A DNA stretch of 64,000 bases from NCBI RefSeq assembly GCF_003992015.1, contig NZ_RQVK01000008.1, forward strand, positions 39,981-103,980, written 5' to 3'. Made by a program: the position numbers and the translations under genes. Of the stretch, positions 63,507-64,000 are shown in pieces (the stretch's first letter is position 1; every line of letters starts with the position of its first letter). The DNA is from Veillonella sp. VA137 (GTDB taxonomy: Bacteria > Bacillota > Negativicutes > Veillonellales > Veillonellaceae). The notes below the pieces were generated by a model. The model did no database searches. It saw only the letters and a list, made by a program, of their open reading frames with translations, and had not been told where the DNA came from.

Positions 63507-63834
63507 CTATATTTTTGTTTATATGACTGATATAAGACCGTCATAAGACTACTACGCATGACTGCATTCTAGTGTGGGGGATGCTGTGCTCTTATGATGT
63601 TTGGGGAATTTAGGTAGTAAGGAGCCAAACAAACTGTTCTGTGTATAACTACGTTAATCAGAAGAAACATAAGTAGTCCCGTCACATGAGGGTATAAAAA
63701 AACGATTATAATTACAAGCAAGAGGTGTACATTGTGCTTTAGATTAGGTGTACTTAATTTAGTTGTTTTAAGAAGGGCTAGATTATATAGGAGAATTCTA
63801 TAGAAAAAATATATATAAATACAAAAAAGTGGGG
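63507..63834. other. Gene-free region
   Basis: No credible ORF or known RNA. The only structure noted is a direct repeat AGGTGTAC at 63723 and 63746 in increasingly AT-rich sequence. Confidence 0.5.
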
Positions 63835-63863
63835 TTGCAAATTATTGGTAAATAGCATATAAT
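63835..63863 (+). promoter_or_regulatory. Upstream tandem promoter P1
   Basis: TTGCAA (63835-63840), 17-nt spacer, TATAAT (63858-63863). Predicted start at about 63870. Confidence 0.8.
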
Positions 63864-63869
63864 ACTTTT

Positions 63870-63897
63870 AGTGCTTGAGACACAAGCACTTTTAATT
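63870..63897 (+). terminator. Hairpin at the +1 of P1
   Basis: AGTGCTTG, AGACA loop, CAAGCACT followed by TTTAATTTT. It begins at the predicted start site of P1 and looks like a small terminator or attenuator. Confidence 0.55.
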
Positions 63898-63945
63898 TTC
63901 TCAAAAGTTATTAACTAAGAAAATTAAAAAAGATTAAAATAACTG

Positions 63946-63977
63946 TTGACACGAAATTGTGAATCTGTTATTATAAT
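63946..63977 (+). promoter_or_regulatory. Downstream tandem promoter P2
   Basis: TTGACA (63946-63951), 17-nt spacer, TATTAT (63969-63974), overlapping TATAAT (63972-63977). CAACAC-A-GTGTTG closes the window. The gene it drives is outside; tandem strong promoters suggest an rRNA or other stable-RNA operon (inference). Confidence 0.75.
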
Positions 63978-64000
63978 CTAGTCGCCACAACACAGTGTTG

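Overview
The window is AT-rich, densely coded DNA from a diderm member of the Firmicutes class Negativicutes, most likely a Veillonella. The evidence is Firmicutes-style genes (trmK-nif3, NfeD-FloA, a T-box before thrS, strong AGGAGG ribosome sites) side by side with outer-membrane genes (MlaE-F-D, TolC, TamB), a two-subunit class I fumarase and an uptake [NiFe] hydrogenase. There are no phage, insertion sequence or CRISPR signatures. The species call is inference; no 16S sequence is present.

Layout. 1-1749: end of cysK, then cysE and a nitrilase-family amidase. 1844-2181: tRNA-Asp-Phe-Leu-Met cluster. 2315-4977: trmK, nif3, RNase P RNA with its own promoter and terminator, and a thioredoxin. 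5110-9798: [NiFe] hydrogenase operon (small, large, cytochrome b, maturation protease, HupH-like). 10263-11680: two-subunit fumarate hydratase. 11893-13894: NfeD, FloA and an unknown membrane protein. 14192-17144: flavodiiron protein divergent from a LysR regulator and xanthine phosphoribosyltransferase. 17229-18926: two paralogous unknown proteins and an XRE regulator. 19205-23903: 2-hydroxyacid dehydrogenase, glnS, a secreted orphan, and DUF3793 plus flavodoxin. 24095-30002: DUF3100-type membrane proteins, an M20 amidohydrolase, a dihydrolipoamide-dehydrogenase-like enzyme and a CDF metal transporter. 30391-33991: SstT, MenG, a superoxide-dismutase-like protein lacking every metal ligand, and a secreted orphan. 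34117-39243: nucleobase permease, MOSC protein, MoaA, aldose epimerase and iron alcohol dehydrogenase. 39416-46007: greA-lysS, serS-transaldolase-glpX, murA. 45979-58873: MreB with a basic N-terminal extension, a secreted lipoyl-like mini-protein, an S55 peptidase, then mlaE-mlaF-mlaD(beta-barrel)-tolC-tamB-sigma factor. 58984-63396: T-box and thrS, a 53-residue ORF, a SIMPL protein and a nitroreductase. The last 600 bases hold no gene but two strong tandem promoters pointing out of the window.

How the genes work together. Metabolic genes fit an anaerobe that takes up H2, reduces fumarate and makes menaquinone. Oxygen defence is represented by a flavodiiron protein and the apparently metal-free SOD homologue. 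The 12-kb block from 45979 is an envelope locus: cell shape, a periplasmic peptidase, lipid transport across the periplasm (MlaD carries its own predicted outer-membrane barrel), an outer-membrane channel and TamB, closed by a sigma factor gene.

The strongest candidates for new biology are the ligand-less SOD homologue (32556-33188), the secreted lipoyl-like protein without an attachment lysine (47312-47602), the sigma factor at the end of the envelope operon, the paralogue pair at 17229-18304, and the promoter-plus-hairpin arrangement at the right edge.
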